Assembly: GCA_003142095.1 (NCBI GenBank) | Contig: PLON01000054.1 | Location: forward strand, 1-64,000 | Reading direction: 5' to 3' | From: Acidimicrobiaceae bacterium | GTDB taxonomy: Bacteria > Actinomycetota > Acidimicrobiia > Acidimicrobiales > RAAP-2 | Length of the DNA: 64,000 nucleotides | Part shown: in pieces, positions 7,685-15,894 of the stretch | How positions within the stretch are numbered: position 1 is the first letter of the stretch | Layout of the letters: every line of letters starts with the position of its first letter | Notes under the pieces: model-generated | The model's input: only the letters and a program-made list of their open reading frames with translations | Database searches by the model: none | Told to the model about the DNA's origin: nothing | Made by a program: the position numbers and the translations under genes

Positions 7685-8902
7685 ATGGTCATCAACCGTG
7701 CGGCACGGTTGATGCGACGACTCGCCGTCGATCTCGTGGTCGTGGTGGTCGTGGCCCTCGTCGTTGGAGGAGCGGTGCAGTGGTTCCGACCGCTGCCAGA
7801 GCCCACGCTGCAGGCCACTTCGATTCGCGTCCCGGGAACCTCACCCCGATTGCCCTGGCCCTCCACGGGCGAAGCCGCGCTGAGCGTGACGGGTCTCGGC
7901 AGCTTGGGACAGGACCGCGACAGCCGACCGGTGCAGATCGGCGTGCTCTCTGGAGTGTTGACGGCCTACGTGATCTTGAAGGACCACCCCCTGTCCACCG
8001 ACGGTGACACCGGACCCGTCATCAAGGTGACACCCCAGACGCTGGCGGCGTACCAATCCGGCAGTGCGGCGCGCGAACCCGAGGTCCCGGTTTCTTCGCG
8101 CGAGTCCTTGACCGAGCTCGACGCGCTCGAAGGCCTCCTCGTCGACTCGGGCGGCGACATGGCCACCCTCCTCGCCGACTGGGACGCGGGGAGCACGGCG
8201 GCCTTTGTGAAGAAGATGGACCTCAGCGCCCGCTCCCTCGGTCTTCGGCACACCCGTATCACGGAGCCCAGCGGTGCGAGCGATGACATGATCAGCACCC
8301 CGAGCGACCTCATCCGTCTCGCTGAGACCGCCATGCGGATCCCGGTGTTTCAGCAGATCGTGTCGCTCGGTACGGTCAACCTGCCGGAGGCTGGCCTCCA
8401 GTACAACCCGAACTTCGTGCTCGGTGAGAACGGCGTCGTCGGTATCGAGGTCGGGTCGGACACGAACGCCAACGGCTGCTACCTATTCGCAGCGCAGAAG
8501 ACAGTGAGTGGACAGACGGTCACCCTGTACGGTGCGGTGCTCGGCCAGTCCGGCCCGACGGGCCCCGACACGGCAGCAGTCGATGCGGGTGACGCGCTGA
8601 TGAAGGTTGCGCTCTCGGACCTCACTGCTATCCCGATCCGGGTGGGGCGCGTCGTCGGGCGGCTGTCCTCGCCGTGGGGTGCATCGACGCCCGTCGAGGT
8701 GGCCCGGGCCGTGACCGTCCCCGCCTGGCCGGGCCTCAACGTCTCAGTGACTGGCAAGCTCTCCAAGTTCACCATGCCGGTCGCGGCCGGGACCCGTGTG
8801 GGGTGGCTGCAGATGCACGAAGGAACCCACCTCATCGAGGTGGCGCTGCGCAGCACGGCACCGCTTCGGGGGCCTTCTGGACTCTGGCGCCTTACGCGGT
8901 GA
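7685..8902 (+). CDS. D-alanyl-D-alanine carboxypeptidase (S11) homologue lacking catalytic motifs
   Basis: The 405-residue protein has one N-terminal transmembrane segment (17-32) and a penicillin-binding S11 domain alignable throughout (TAYVILKDHPL, LLADWDAGSTAAFV, GLRHT, STPSDLIRLAE, GCYLFAA). All three active-site motifs are altered: SxxK reads VLSG (87-90), SxN reads SGG (155-157) and KTG reads EVG (255-257), so neither acylation nor substrate binding is expected. The ATG is preceded by GGAGGAGGAGG. The open frame continues upstream to 7412, but that part has no ribosome site. The protein may be a scaffold or regulator in cell-wall growth, or a decaying gene; the otherwise intact frame favours the former. 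Confidence 0.75.
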   Translation: MVINRAARLMRRLAVDLVVVVVVALVVGGAVQWFRPLPEPTLQATSIRVPGTSPRLPWPSTGEAALSVTGLGSLGQDRDSRPVQIGVLSGVLTAYVILKDHPLSTDGDTGPVIKVTPQTLAAYQSGSAAREPEVPVSSRESLTELDALEGLLVDSGGDMATLLADWDAGSTAAFVKKMDLSARSLGLRHTRITEPSGASDDMISTPSDLIRLAETAMRIPVFQQIVSLGTVNLPEAGLQYNPNFVLGENGVVGIEVGSDTNANGCYLFAAQKTVSGQTVTLYGAVLGQSGPTGPDTAAVDAGDALMKVALSDLTAIPIRVGRVVGRLSSPWGASTPVEVARAVTVPAWPGLNVSVTGKLSKFTMPVAAGTRVGWLQMHEGTHLIEVALRSTAPLRGPSGLWRLTR

Positions 8903-9269
8903 CGCGCCGGCGGTGACGTCGGACCATCATGCCGTTCGACGTCGGAAAACGGCCGCGGCAAGGCGACGACAACGACGACGACGACGACGCGAGGATGCCT
9001 CCACACCACAAGCTGCCGAATACATCGTGTCAGTGTTCAGTCAGCGAACACACAGCTAAGGAGAACCGCCGAGGAGTCCCTCAATCTAGGCCTCAAATTT
9101 TTAGAGCCACATAATACTCATCGGCGAACGAATCATATTGTGGCTCTCGGCCCACTCCGATTCGCGTCGACTACGTCTACCTGGCACGTCATGGCCGCGG
9201 CCTCGCTAAGTAGGCTTTGCGCTGTGAATGGCCCGGCGGCTCGCTCACGAACTCAATGAGGAAGTTGCC
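8903..9269. other. intergenic stretch with inverted repeat
   Basis: No gene. It holds a short GAC-rich run near 8967-8992 and a 9-bp inverted repeat, AGAGCCACA at 9103-9111 and TGTGGCTCT at 9139-9147, upstream of the XdhC operon. A TAGGCT -10-like box near 9210 lies seven bases before a GTG that opens a twelve-codon frame ending at 9259, a possible leader peptide ahead of the XdhC gene. Confidence 0.35.
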
Positions 9270-9581
9270 ATGCTTGAAGTGCTCGAAGACATCGAACGAT
9301 GGCAGCAGAGCGGGCACCTAGTCGCCCTCGCCCGCGTGGTGGAGGTGGCCGGATCCGGACCGCGAGATTCGGGCGCAGCCATGGTGGTGAACGATGAAGG
9401 GCAGGTCGCCGGTTCGGTGTCGGGCGGCTGCGTCGAGGGAGCCGTAGTCGGCGCAGCGCTCGAAGTCCTGGCCTCTGGGAGACCCCAACTTTGCACGTTC
9501 AGCTACAGGGACGATGAGGCATTCTCCGTCGGTCTTACCTGCGGCGGCACCGTGCGAATCTTCATCGAGCCGGTGAACTGA
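9270..9581 (+). CDS. XdhC/CoxI N-terminal domain protein
   Basis: Start ATG follows GAGGAAG at normal spacing; an in-frame ATG at 9228 would add 14 residues. The 103-residue protein covers the CoxI-type N-terminal domain: VLEDIERWQQSG, VVEVAGSGPRDSGAAMVV, SVSGGCVEGAVV and GLTCGGTVRIFIEPV, with the two cysteines (SGGC and LTCGG) typical of the family. XdhC proteins bind the finished molybdenum cofactor, secure its sulfuration and hand it to xanthine-dehydrogenase-type enzymes. It is followed 16 bases later by the Rossmann-domain partner, so the usual single protein is split in two here. Confidence 0.8.
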   Translation: MLEVLEDIERWQQSGHLVALARVVEVAGSGPRDSGAAMVVNDEGQVAGSVSGGCVEGAVVGAALEVLASGRPQLCTFSYRDDEAFSVGLTCGGTVRIFIEPVN

Positions 9582-9597
9582 TGGGACGTTCCGGTCG

Positions 9598-10434
9598 ATG
9601 ATTGGCGCCCTGGCCGTCGTTCGCGACTGCATCCGAAGTGGTGAGCCGGCCGTGCTCGCCACGGTGGTGCAACTCTCGACCACGCAGGTGGCCTCGGTGC
9701 AGGCGGGTGCCGAGGTGCCACCGGCCCTTGGCGCAAAGATTGTCGTGCGACCCGGTGTCGCTGCGCTCGGCTCCCTCGGCGAACCGACTCTGGACGAGGT
9801 CGTCGTCCGTGACGCCCTCGCCGCTCTCGAAGCCGGGAAGAACCAGGTTCGCGACTACTCCTCTGACGGCGACCCGCTGAGCAGTGTCACCGTGTTCTAC
9901 GACGTATTCACAACGCCACCACGAATGGTGGTGATCGGGGCCACCGATTTCACCGCGGCGCTCGTGCGGGTGGCCAAGACTCTGGGATACCGGGTGAGTG
10001 TCTGTGACGCGCGTGCGGTATTCGCGACTTCGCAGCGATTCCCTGAGGCCGACGAAGTGGTCGTGGACTGGCCGGACCGCTACCTGGCGACGATGGCTGA
10101 TAATCTGGGGGCCCAAGACGCCATTTGCGTGCTGAGCCACGATCACAAGTTCGACGTGCTGGCGCTCGTCGCTGCCCTGACCACGCGCGCGGGCTACGTC
10201 GGAGCGATGGGTTCGCGCCGTACCCACTCCGAGCGACTCGACCTGCTGCGCCGCGAAGGCGTGGACGAGCAGGAACTGGCCCGCATCATGGGACCGATCG
10301 GCATCGACATCGGCGCTCGCTCGCCCGAGGAGACCGCCGTCGCGATTGTGGCCGAGATCATCGCGCTGCGCACTCGCAGTGTCGTCCCGTCGCTGCGCGA
10401 CCGAACGGGTCCAATCCATCAGGTGCGCTCGTAA
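9598..10434 (+). CDS. xdhC: XdhC family molybdenum cofactor insertion protein
   Basis: The 278-residue protein has a first half resembling a second, weaker CoxI-type domain (GEPAVLATVVQLSTTQ) and a second half that is the XdhC Rossmann domain (RMVVIGATDFTAALVRVAKT, then VLSHDHKFDVLALVAALT and YVGAMGSRRTHSERLDLLRR, and GPIGIDIGARSPEETAVAI). It acts in the cytosol to load sulfurated Moco into the hydroxylase encoded at 11130-13700. The MocA-like coding frame begins within its last codons, indicating one operon. Confidence 0.85.
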   Translation: MIGALAVVRDCIRSGEPAVLATVVQLSTTQVASVQAGAEVPPALGAKIVVRPGVAALGSLGEPTLDEVVVRDALAALEAGKNQVRDYSSDGDPLSSVTVFYDVFTTPPRMVVIGATDFTAALVRVAKTLGYRVSVCDARAVFATSQRFPEADEVVVDWPDRYLATMADNLGAQDAICVLSHDHKFDVLALVAALTTRAGYVGAMGSRRTHSERLDLLRREGVDEQELARIMGPIGIDIGARSPEETAVAIVAEIIALRTRSVVPSLRDRTGPIHQVRS

Positions 10435-10982
10435 GCGCGGGGATCCTGCTCTGTGGCGGAGCGTCCACCCGCTTCAACGCGGGCGGTCCCAAACTGCTCG
10501 CTCTCTTCCGAGGCCGACCGCTGGTTGCCTGGGCGCTCGAGCATATCGGTGCAGCAGGGTTCGACGAAGTCATCGTGGTCGTGGGTGCGATCGACCTCGC
10601 CGAAGTCCTCACGGACCAGACCGTCGTCGACAACCGCGACTGGCAGTCGGGGCTCTCCTCGTCACTTCGCGCTGGCGTCAACGAAGCGCAACGGCGGGGC
10701 TACGACTCGGTGGTCGTCGGACTCGGTGACCAGCCGCTCGTCCCCTCCTCGGCCTGGAGTGCCGTTCAAGCGACGCAGAGCCCCATCGCCGTGGCGAATT
10801 TCGGTGGCCGCCGCACCCCGCCGGTCCGGCTCAGCAGCGAGGTCTGGCCGCTGCTGCCCACCATGGGAGACATCGGCGCTCGCGAACTGATGCGGGCCCG
10901 CCCGGACCTCGTGCGCGACGTCGCTTGCGACGGCGACTGCCTGGACATCGACACCGTCGAGGACATGGCACCGCGGACGTGA
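10431..10982 (+). CDS. MocA/MobA-like nucleotidyltransferase (molybdenum cofactor cytidylyltransferase-like)
   Basis: About 183 residues of NTP-transferase: ILLCGGASTRFNAGGPKLL at the N-terminus (nucleotide-binding loop), VVVGLGDQPLVPSSAWSA in the middle (metal-binding GDQP) and CLDIDTVEDM at the end. This is the MocA pattern, which attaches CMP to Moco for hydroxylase-type enzymes, fitting the XdhC genes before it and the hydroxylase after it. No ATG, GTG or TTG is found in frame close to the domain start, where the frame overlaps the xdhC stop; the nearest lies far upstream at 10125. The start given is where homology begins, so translational coupling from a non-standard codon or a sequence error is possible. 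Confidence 0.75.
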   Translation, partial: VSAGILLCGGASTRFNAGGPKLLALFRGRPLVAWALEHIGAAGFDEVIVVVGAIDLAEVLTDQTVVDNRDWQSGLSSSLRAGVNEAQRRGYDSVVVGLGDQPLVPSSAWSAVQATQSPIAVANFGGRRTPPVRLSSEVWPLLPTMGDIGARELMRARPDLVRDVACDGDCLDIDTVEDMAPRT

Positions 10983-11129
10983 ACGCCGCGTCCGCCGAAC
11001 CGGACACCTCCGATTGGTCAGTGTTGATCGCCGACAGGTGGGCACGCCGCATCCCCTCCCCTCTCTCGGTCCGTGCACACAGAGCTGAGCCTGGCGATGG
11101 CACCGGGTGTGAGGATCCCTCGTCGGCCG

Positions 11130-13700
11130 CTACGGCCGTGTCGAGATCTTGCGCCGAAAACGCACCAAACCTTCGGCGTTCAATGGCAAGGACCGCAACC
11201 GGCGCCGCGTGAGGTCGAAGATGGCGTTGGCGATCGCCGGGGCCACGCAGATCATGGGGGTCTCACCAGCTCCCGCCGAAGGTAGATCGGGACGGTCGAG
11301 CAGCACAACGTCGATGGGTGGAACGTCGGTGATCCGCGGAACGCGGTAGTGGGAGAACGATCCGTTCGTGATGACACCATGGTCGAAGCGAATGGCCTCG
11401 AACAGAGCACCGCCCAAGGCCATGATCGTGGCCCCCTCGATCTGATTGATCACCGTCTGGGGGTTCACTATGGCTCCGCATTCGTACGCGGTGACGAGGC
11501 GTACGACCTCCAGTTCACCTTCAACCTCCGCGACCTGGGCGACGGTCGCCGCCCGCCCACCCTTCTCGATCGCTAGGGCGATACCCTGGCCGGCGCCGGA
11601 TCCGGCGCGCCAGCGGAAGCGCTGCGCCGCCGCGGTCAGTACCGCGGCGAGCCGCTCGTCGTCGAGGTTGCCCAGGCGGAACTCGATCGGGTCCATGTCG
11701 AGCTCGTACGCCAATTCATCGATCTGCGATTCGCGCGCGAAGTTGTTGGCCGTCGCCGCCAATGCCCGGTACGAGGCTTGGAGCAGCGGACTCGCGGCAG
11801 GTCGAAACTCAATTCGCTGGTTCGCGACCGCATACGGCATCGTGATCGCGGCCGCGCCCGAGTTGATGTTGGTGAACGTCCAAGCGGTGAGTCCTCCCTC
11901 CGCCGTCGCCGCTCCGGCGACGTCGATCACCGCGGCCGGTCGAAGCGTGCCGGCTGTGAACTCCTCGTGTCGCGACCACGAGACCTTGACGGGTGCGCCA
12001 ACCTCTCGGGCCATGAGGGCGGCCTCCAGGGCGACGCCGCCACCGTGCTTGCCGCCAAACCCTCCACCAGTCGGCGGCACTATGACCCGCACTCGCTCCT
12101 CGGCCAGGTCGAGTTCAGCGGCGACCTGCGCGCGCGTACCGAAGGGAGTCTGGGTCCCGACCCAAACGGTGAGGCGTCCGTCGTCGTCCCAGACGGCGAG
12201 AGCGCCCCGGGTCTCGAGCGCCGCGGGCGCGATGTAGGCCGTCGTGTAGGTTGCCTGACCCCTCACCTTCGCCGCCGCCAGCGTCGCATCAGGGTCGCCG
12301 CGTTCGTCGTGCACCGCGTGACCCCAGCCACCAGTCTCGGCCACCGGATGCGTGCGCAGAAAATTCTCAATGTCGCCATCCGACGGTGCATCGGGCACGT
12401 CCCAGTGAGCGCGCACGCTCGCCAGCGCCATACGCGCACTCACCGGGTCACCGGCCACGACGCCGGTCACCTTGCGAGTGCGAACCAATTCGACGCCGGC
12501 AAAGTCGTCCAGACCCGTGGCGTCGAGGTCGCGAAGGGTCGCACCCACCACCGGCGCGCGCAGCACCGCACCGTAACGCAGTCCCGGCATGACAAGGTCC
12601 GAGATGAAGCGGCGCGATCCGGTAACCGCGCTAACCATTCCCTCGGGCACGTGGGCTCTTCCCGCAGCGCGCCACTCGCTCGGGGCAGTGATCTCAGGTT
12701 CGCCGGTGACGACCACAAGCCGGCGTTGGCCGACGTCGACCGGCAGAAAAGTGCGTGCGTGAGCCGCCGCCTTCGCCAGGGCACCTCCGGCGTCGGGCAT
12801 CGAGCGACTACCGAAAGTGCCCATGTCGTACGGGCAGAGGTCGGTGTCGCCCATGGCCAAGCGCACGTTCGCCAGCGGAACCCGAAGCCCCTCGGCAACC
12901 AGGAGCCTCAGCGCGGTGCAGTTGTCCTGGCCGACGTCAACCTTGCCGGTGAACGCGGTCACCGCGCCGTCGCTGGCGACGTGCAACCAGGCACCGCCGC
13001 CGGTGGTCCAGGTTCCCGGGACGAGTGGCGGTGCAAGCAACACCACCATGAGACCGTCACCCAGAACCACGAACCACTCACAATCCTGGGGATCGGTCAT
13101 GTCCCACGGCCGAGCGGGACGCCAGTGGGGCGTCGCTGGCTGGGGGATCTCCCAGCGGTCCATCGCTCGAGCGTCGAGCATCTGCATCTCCGGACCAGCC
13201 TTCGTCAGTTCGACGGCCCTGTGCACCGCCCGGCGTACCTGCGGGTAGCTGCCGCAACGACAGATGTTGCCCTCTAGGGCCTCATCGATCACCCCGTCGT
13301 CCGGGTTGGCGACATGTTCCAAGAGGGCAACCACCGACATGATCATCCCCGGCGTGCAGTAGCCGCACTGGGCCGCGCCGATTTCGGCGAAGGCCTGTTG
13401 GACGCGGTGCAGGCGCCCGGCGCTCGCGAGTGCCTCGATGGTTGTGACGCTCCGACCAGCCGCCTCGGCGACCTTCTGTTGGCAGGCCTTCACCGGCTCG
13501 CCGTCGACGAGGACCGTGCACGATCCGCACGCGCCCTCACCACAACCTGGCTTCGTGCCCGTCAGGTCCAGCTCGGCACGTAGCGCCGAGATCAATGCTA
13601 TGGACGCTGGCAGCGACTGTTCAACTCCGTTGACGCTCAGCGTCACGTGCGGCACTTCGAACTCTGGACCCGTCCCAATCGAACCGTCGCCTGCGTCCAT
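11130..13700 (-). CDS. fused 2Fe-2S / molybdopterin hydroxylase (IorA-IorB type)
   Basis: The 856-residue protein starts with a complete two-cluster 2Fe-2S subunit (GCGEGACGSC at about 53-62, CGYCTPGM and ICRCGSYP) and continues into the molybdopterin subunit, with GGGFGGKHGGG and the active-site loop GAGETP near the end, whose Glu is the catalytic base of xanthine-oxidase-family enzymes. The 2Fe-2S plus Mo order without an FAD subunit resembles isoquinoline 1-oxidoreductase and nicotinate dehydrogenase, which pass electrons to cytochromes or another carrier rather than NAD. The Mo part has less than the usual length, so an internal section may be shortened. The gene faces the maturation operon, converging with it. 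Confidence 0.8.
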   Translation of the reverse strand: MDAGDGSIGTGPEFEVPHVTLSVNGVEQSLPASIALISALRAELDLTGTKPGCGEGACGSCTVLVDGEPVKACQQKVAEAAGRSVTTIEALASAGRLHRVQQAFAEIGAAQCGYCTPGMIMSVVALLEHVANPDDGVIDEALEGNICRCGSYPQVRRAVHRAVELTKAGPEMQMLDARAMDRWEIPQPATPHWRPARPWDMTDPQDCEWFVVLGDGLMVVLLAPPLVPGTWTTGGGAWLHVASDGAVTAFTGKVDVGQDNCTALRLLVAEGLRVPLANVRLAMGDTDLCPYDMGTFGSRSMPDAGGALAKAAAHARTFLPVDVGQRRLVVVTGEPEITAPSEWRAAGRAHVPEGMVSAVTGSRRFISDLVMPGLRYGAVLRAPVVGATLRDLDATGLDDFAGVELVRTRKVTGVVAGDPVSARMALASVRAHWDVPDAPSDGDIENFLRTHPVAETGGWGHAVHDERGDPDATLAAAKVRGQATYTTAYIAPAALETRGALAVWDDDGRLTVWVGTQTPFGTRAQVAAELDLAEERVRVIVPPTGGGFGGKHGGGVALEAALMAREVGAPVKVSWSRHEEFTAGTLRPAAVIDVAGAATAEGGLTAWTFTNINSGAAAITMPYAVANQRIEFRPAASPLLQASYRALAATANNFARESQIDELAYELDMDPIEFRLGNLDDERLAAVLTAAAQRFRWRAGSGAGQGIALAIEKGGRAATVAQVAEVEGELEVVRLVTAYECGAIVNPQTVINQIEGATIMALGGALFEAIRFDHGVITNGSFSHYRVPRITDVPPIDVVLLDRPDLPSAGAGETPMICVAPAIANAIFDLTRRRLRSLPLNAEGLVRFRRKISTRP

Positions 13701-13860
13701 AGCGCGATGCTAGCCCTTCATACTGAGATGCCTAAGGGTCTTTGGGCGCATCATGGCGATGCGCGTATCAGATAAACCAGACCATCTCAGTACGACGCAA
13801 TTAGTTGGAATTTCCAGACAGATGCAACCAGAACTGCGTATCACAACGAGCAGGAACCCA

Positions 13861-13905
13861 CTCTTAATCAACAGGTTCCGAGTTCAAGTCCCGGCCGGCG
13901 CACCA
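13861..13905 (+). tRNA. 3' half of a tRNA-Lys(CUU) gene, likely att site scar
   Basis: The sequence from the anticodon loop CTCTTAA through the anticodon 3' stem, variable loop, T-arm with loop TTCAAGT and the 3' acceptor strand CCGGCGC-A-CCA reads as tRNA-Lys with anticodon CTT. The 5' half (acceptor strand, D-arm, 5' anticodon stem) is absent upstream, and the T-stem has an A-C mismatch, so it cannot be functional. The break falls exactly at the anticodon loop, the classical crossover position of tyrosine recombinases in tRNA genes. No integrase is in the window. Confidence 0.75.
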
Positions 13906-14058
13906 AAGTAGTCAAACTCTACGGACTCATGCATCCCAACGGTCGCATGACGTATTGATTGTGGTGGAGATTTCAGTGGTCAGTTTCTCGAGTCACGATA
14001 CATAGCGATCACCGTGCCGGGCCTCATCGTGGGCCTCATATCTGCAACACCACGAGAC

Positions 14059-14775
14059 CTAGGCACGCCACCTTCTAACCCTCCATACCGACAGACCAAG
14101 AGATGTTGCTGCGAGAAGTAAATAGATGCCGGCTTCTTCCCACTGGTGCAGCGCATGTGGTCCCCCAATGCTGTCTGAAATTGCGGTCACGATGACCAGC
14201 AGTCCGATAAGCGTTCCGGCAACCGACATCGAAAAACTGCGAAAGAGTGCGCCCATGCTCGTGCCAAAGCTCAACGAGAAGATTGCCATTGCGACGAGGA
14301 CAACTCCAGTGTTTTCCGTCGAAATGAACAAACCGCTGCCCGTCACAACTATTCCGAAGACGTCGGCCGCCCACCAGTGAGCGAAGACCGCCAGTATCGA
14401 CATCATGACCACCGTCGCAACGGCCAACGTCGACCACGAAACCAGCAGCCACCTTGTTCGAGTGACTCCTTGGGCCCACGCGAGACGGTTGGTCTTGGCT
14501 TCAAACTCGGACGCAACGAGTGGTGCCCCAAAGACAAGCCCTATGAGAATCGGCACCAAGGCGATTCCCAACACGGCCACGCCGTCTCGACCCTCTGCGC
14601 GAGAGGCGGCCGAGCGACAGGCGCGATCCTGGAAGGCTACGACTTCGTGATGGTTGCAACTCGTCAAGACGCCTCGAAACCCATGCTCCGTGACGATCAT
14701 GAGAACGATCAGTGCTAGCGCGTACAGCGCGAACAAGACAATCCGAACCCGGTAGCGGCGCCACGTAATCCACAT
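14059..14775 (-). CDS. ABC-2 type transporter permease, shorter paralogue
   Basis: The 238-residue integral membrane protein has about six hydrophobic segments. It begins MWITWRRYRVRIVLFALYAL and contains VASEFEAKTNRLAWAQGVTR, a segment repeated almost unchanged in the next permease, so the two arose by duplication. The start is chosen at the ATG preceded by AAGGAGA; the open frame extends 15 codons further without a ribosome site. It probably forms the membrane channel together with the neighbouring permease, driven by the ATPase of the operon. Substrate unknown; YtrA-type operons often answer to cell-envelope antibiotics. Confidence 0.72.
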   Translation of the reverse strand: MWITWRRYRVRIVLFALYALALIVLMIVTEHGFRGVLTSCNHHEVVAFQDRACRSAASRAEGRDGVAVLGIALVPILIGLVFGAPLVASEFEAKTNRLAWAQGVTRTRWLLVSWSTLAVATVVMMSILAVFAHWWAADVFGIVVTGSGLFISTENTGVVLVAMAIFSLSFGTSMGALFRSFSMSVAGTLIGLLVIVTAISDSIGGPHALHQWEEAGIYLLLAATSLGLSVWRVRRWRA

Positions 14776-14904
14776 CACGAGAGATCTCCTTGGCTTCCAT
14801 CGGTCCGAGTTTCTAACCACATGACTTGTTCGTGGTTGGAATCGGGAAGATATGCAGCAACGCTCTCGTCGAGATCGGTCATCAACGAGTCAGTCCGCGG
14901 GTTT

Positions 14905-15894
14905 CTAGGCACGCCGTCTCCTGACCACCCACACCGAGAGTCCAAGAAGTGCGGCGACCAAAACGAGGTAGACACCAGCTTCTCTCCATTGAAGAATCCA
15001 GTAGTGACTCGCGGGTTGATAGAAGTCGACGGCCTGCACGCCGTGACTCTTCAGACAATTCAAGTAGACGAGGCTTTCGTTTCCGCCACCCGATTGCATG
15101 TTCGGACTGGAATTCGCGATGTTCGCACAGTGTTGAACAATCGCGGTTACCGACGACGTGTGAGAGCCCACATGAACAACGGGATTTCGGCGAACACCCG
15201 CGCTTACCAACCACCCCAACGAACTTGGCAACTTTGCCGCCGACAGGGGCACCGCAACCTGGGGCGCGAGCGACGGCACGATCCATCCCATCATCCCTCC
15301 CAAAACCAGCCAGAGCCCGACTAACGTTGCCGCGACAGACCACGAAACTCGACCCCAGAGCGCGCCGGCACAAGCGCCGAAACTCAGTGCAAAGACTGCA
15401 GCAGCGATCGGCGCAACTCCGGAAATGCTGAATTGATTTGATTGAATCAAACTGGTTCCGACGAAGTCGGACGCGTGAACGTGCGTCAGCCACCACTGAA
15501 TGATCGGGGCCAGAAGTGACATCGCGATTACCACCGATATGACTAACGTCAACCACGACATGAGAAGCCACCTGGTGCGAGTAACTCCCTGGGCCCACGC
15601 GAGGCGATTCGTCTTGGCTTCCAGTTCGCTCGCGATGAGTGGCGTGCCCAGAATGAGCCCAATGAGGAATGGCAAAATCTGCAGTCCATCGACAACGTAG
15701 GAAGCGCGACTCTTCGCCCCAGAGATAACACCGCTGCAAGCACTCAGTTGAGTACCTGTTGGACGAAACCCGCAACTGCTCAGAGCACTTTGATACGCGT
15801 GTTCGGTGATGATCATGAAAACGATCAAGGCGAACACGTACAGCGCCATCAAGATGATCCGGACTCGGTAACGACGCCACGTAATCCACATCAT
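14905..15894 (-). CDS. ABC-2 type transporter permease, longer paralogue
   Basis: The 329-residue protein has six hydrophobic segments; start and the EAKTNRLAWAQGVTRTRW segment match the shorter permease downstream. It differs by an extra external loop of roughly 90 residues between the fourth and last membrane spans, containing two cysteines (HCANIANSS, LNCLKSHG) that could form a disulfide outside the membrane. Its ATG overlaps the stop of the ATPase gene (ATGA), showing tight coupling. The last two residues before the stop are basic, as in the paralogue. Confidence 0.75.
   Translation of the reverse strand: MMWITWRRYRVRIILMALYVFALIVFMIITEHAYQSALSSCGFRPTGTQLSACSGVISGAKSRASYVVDGLQILPFLIGLILGTPLIASELEAKTNRLAWAQGVTRTRWLLMSWLTLVISVVIAMSLLAPIIQWWLTHVHASDFVGTSLIQSNQFSISGVAPIAAAVFALSFGACAGALWGRVSWSVAATLVGLWLVLGGMMGWIVPSLAPQVAVPLSAAKLPSSLGWLVSAGVRRNPVVHVGSHTSSVTAIVQHCANIANSSPNMQSGGGNESLVYLNCLKSHGVQAVDFYQPASHYWILQWREAGVYLVLVAALLGLSVWVVRRRRA

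Noticed and set aside
11778-13277. Open frame of about 500 codons on the plus strand opposite the hydroxylase gene
   Set aside because: It is the complementary shadow of a GC-rich gene with clear cofactor motifs; its translation is Arg/His/Gly-rich without domains and has no ribosome site.
13861-13905. A complete functional tRNA
   Set aside because: No acceptor 5' strand, D-arm or 5' anticodon stem upstream, and the T-stem has a mismatch.
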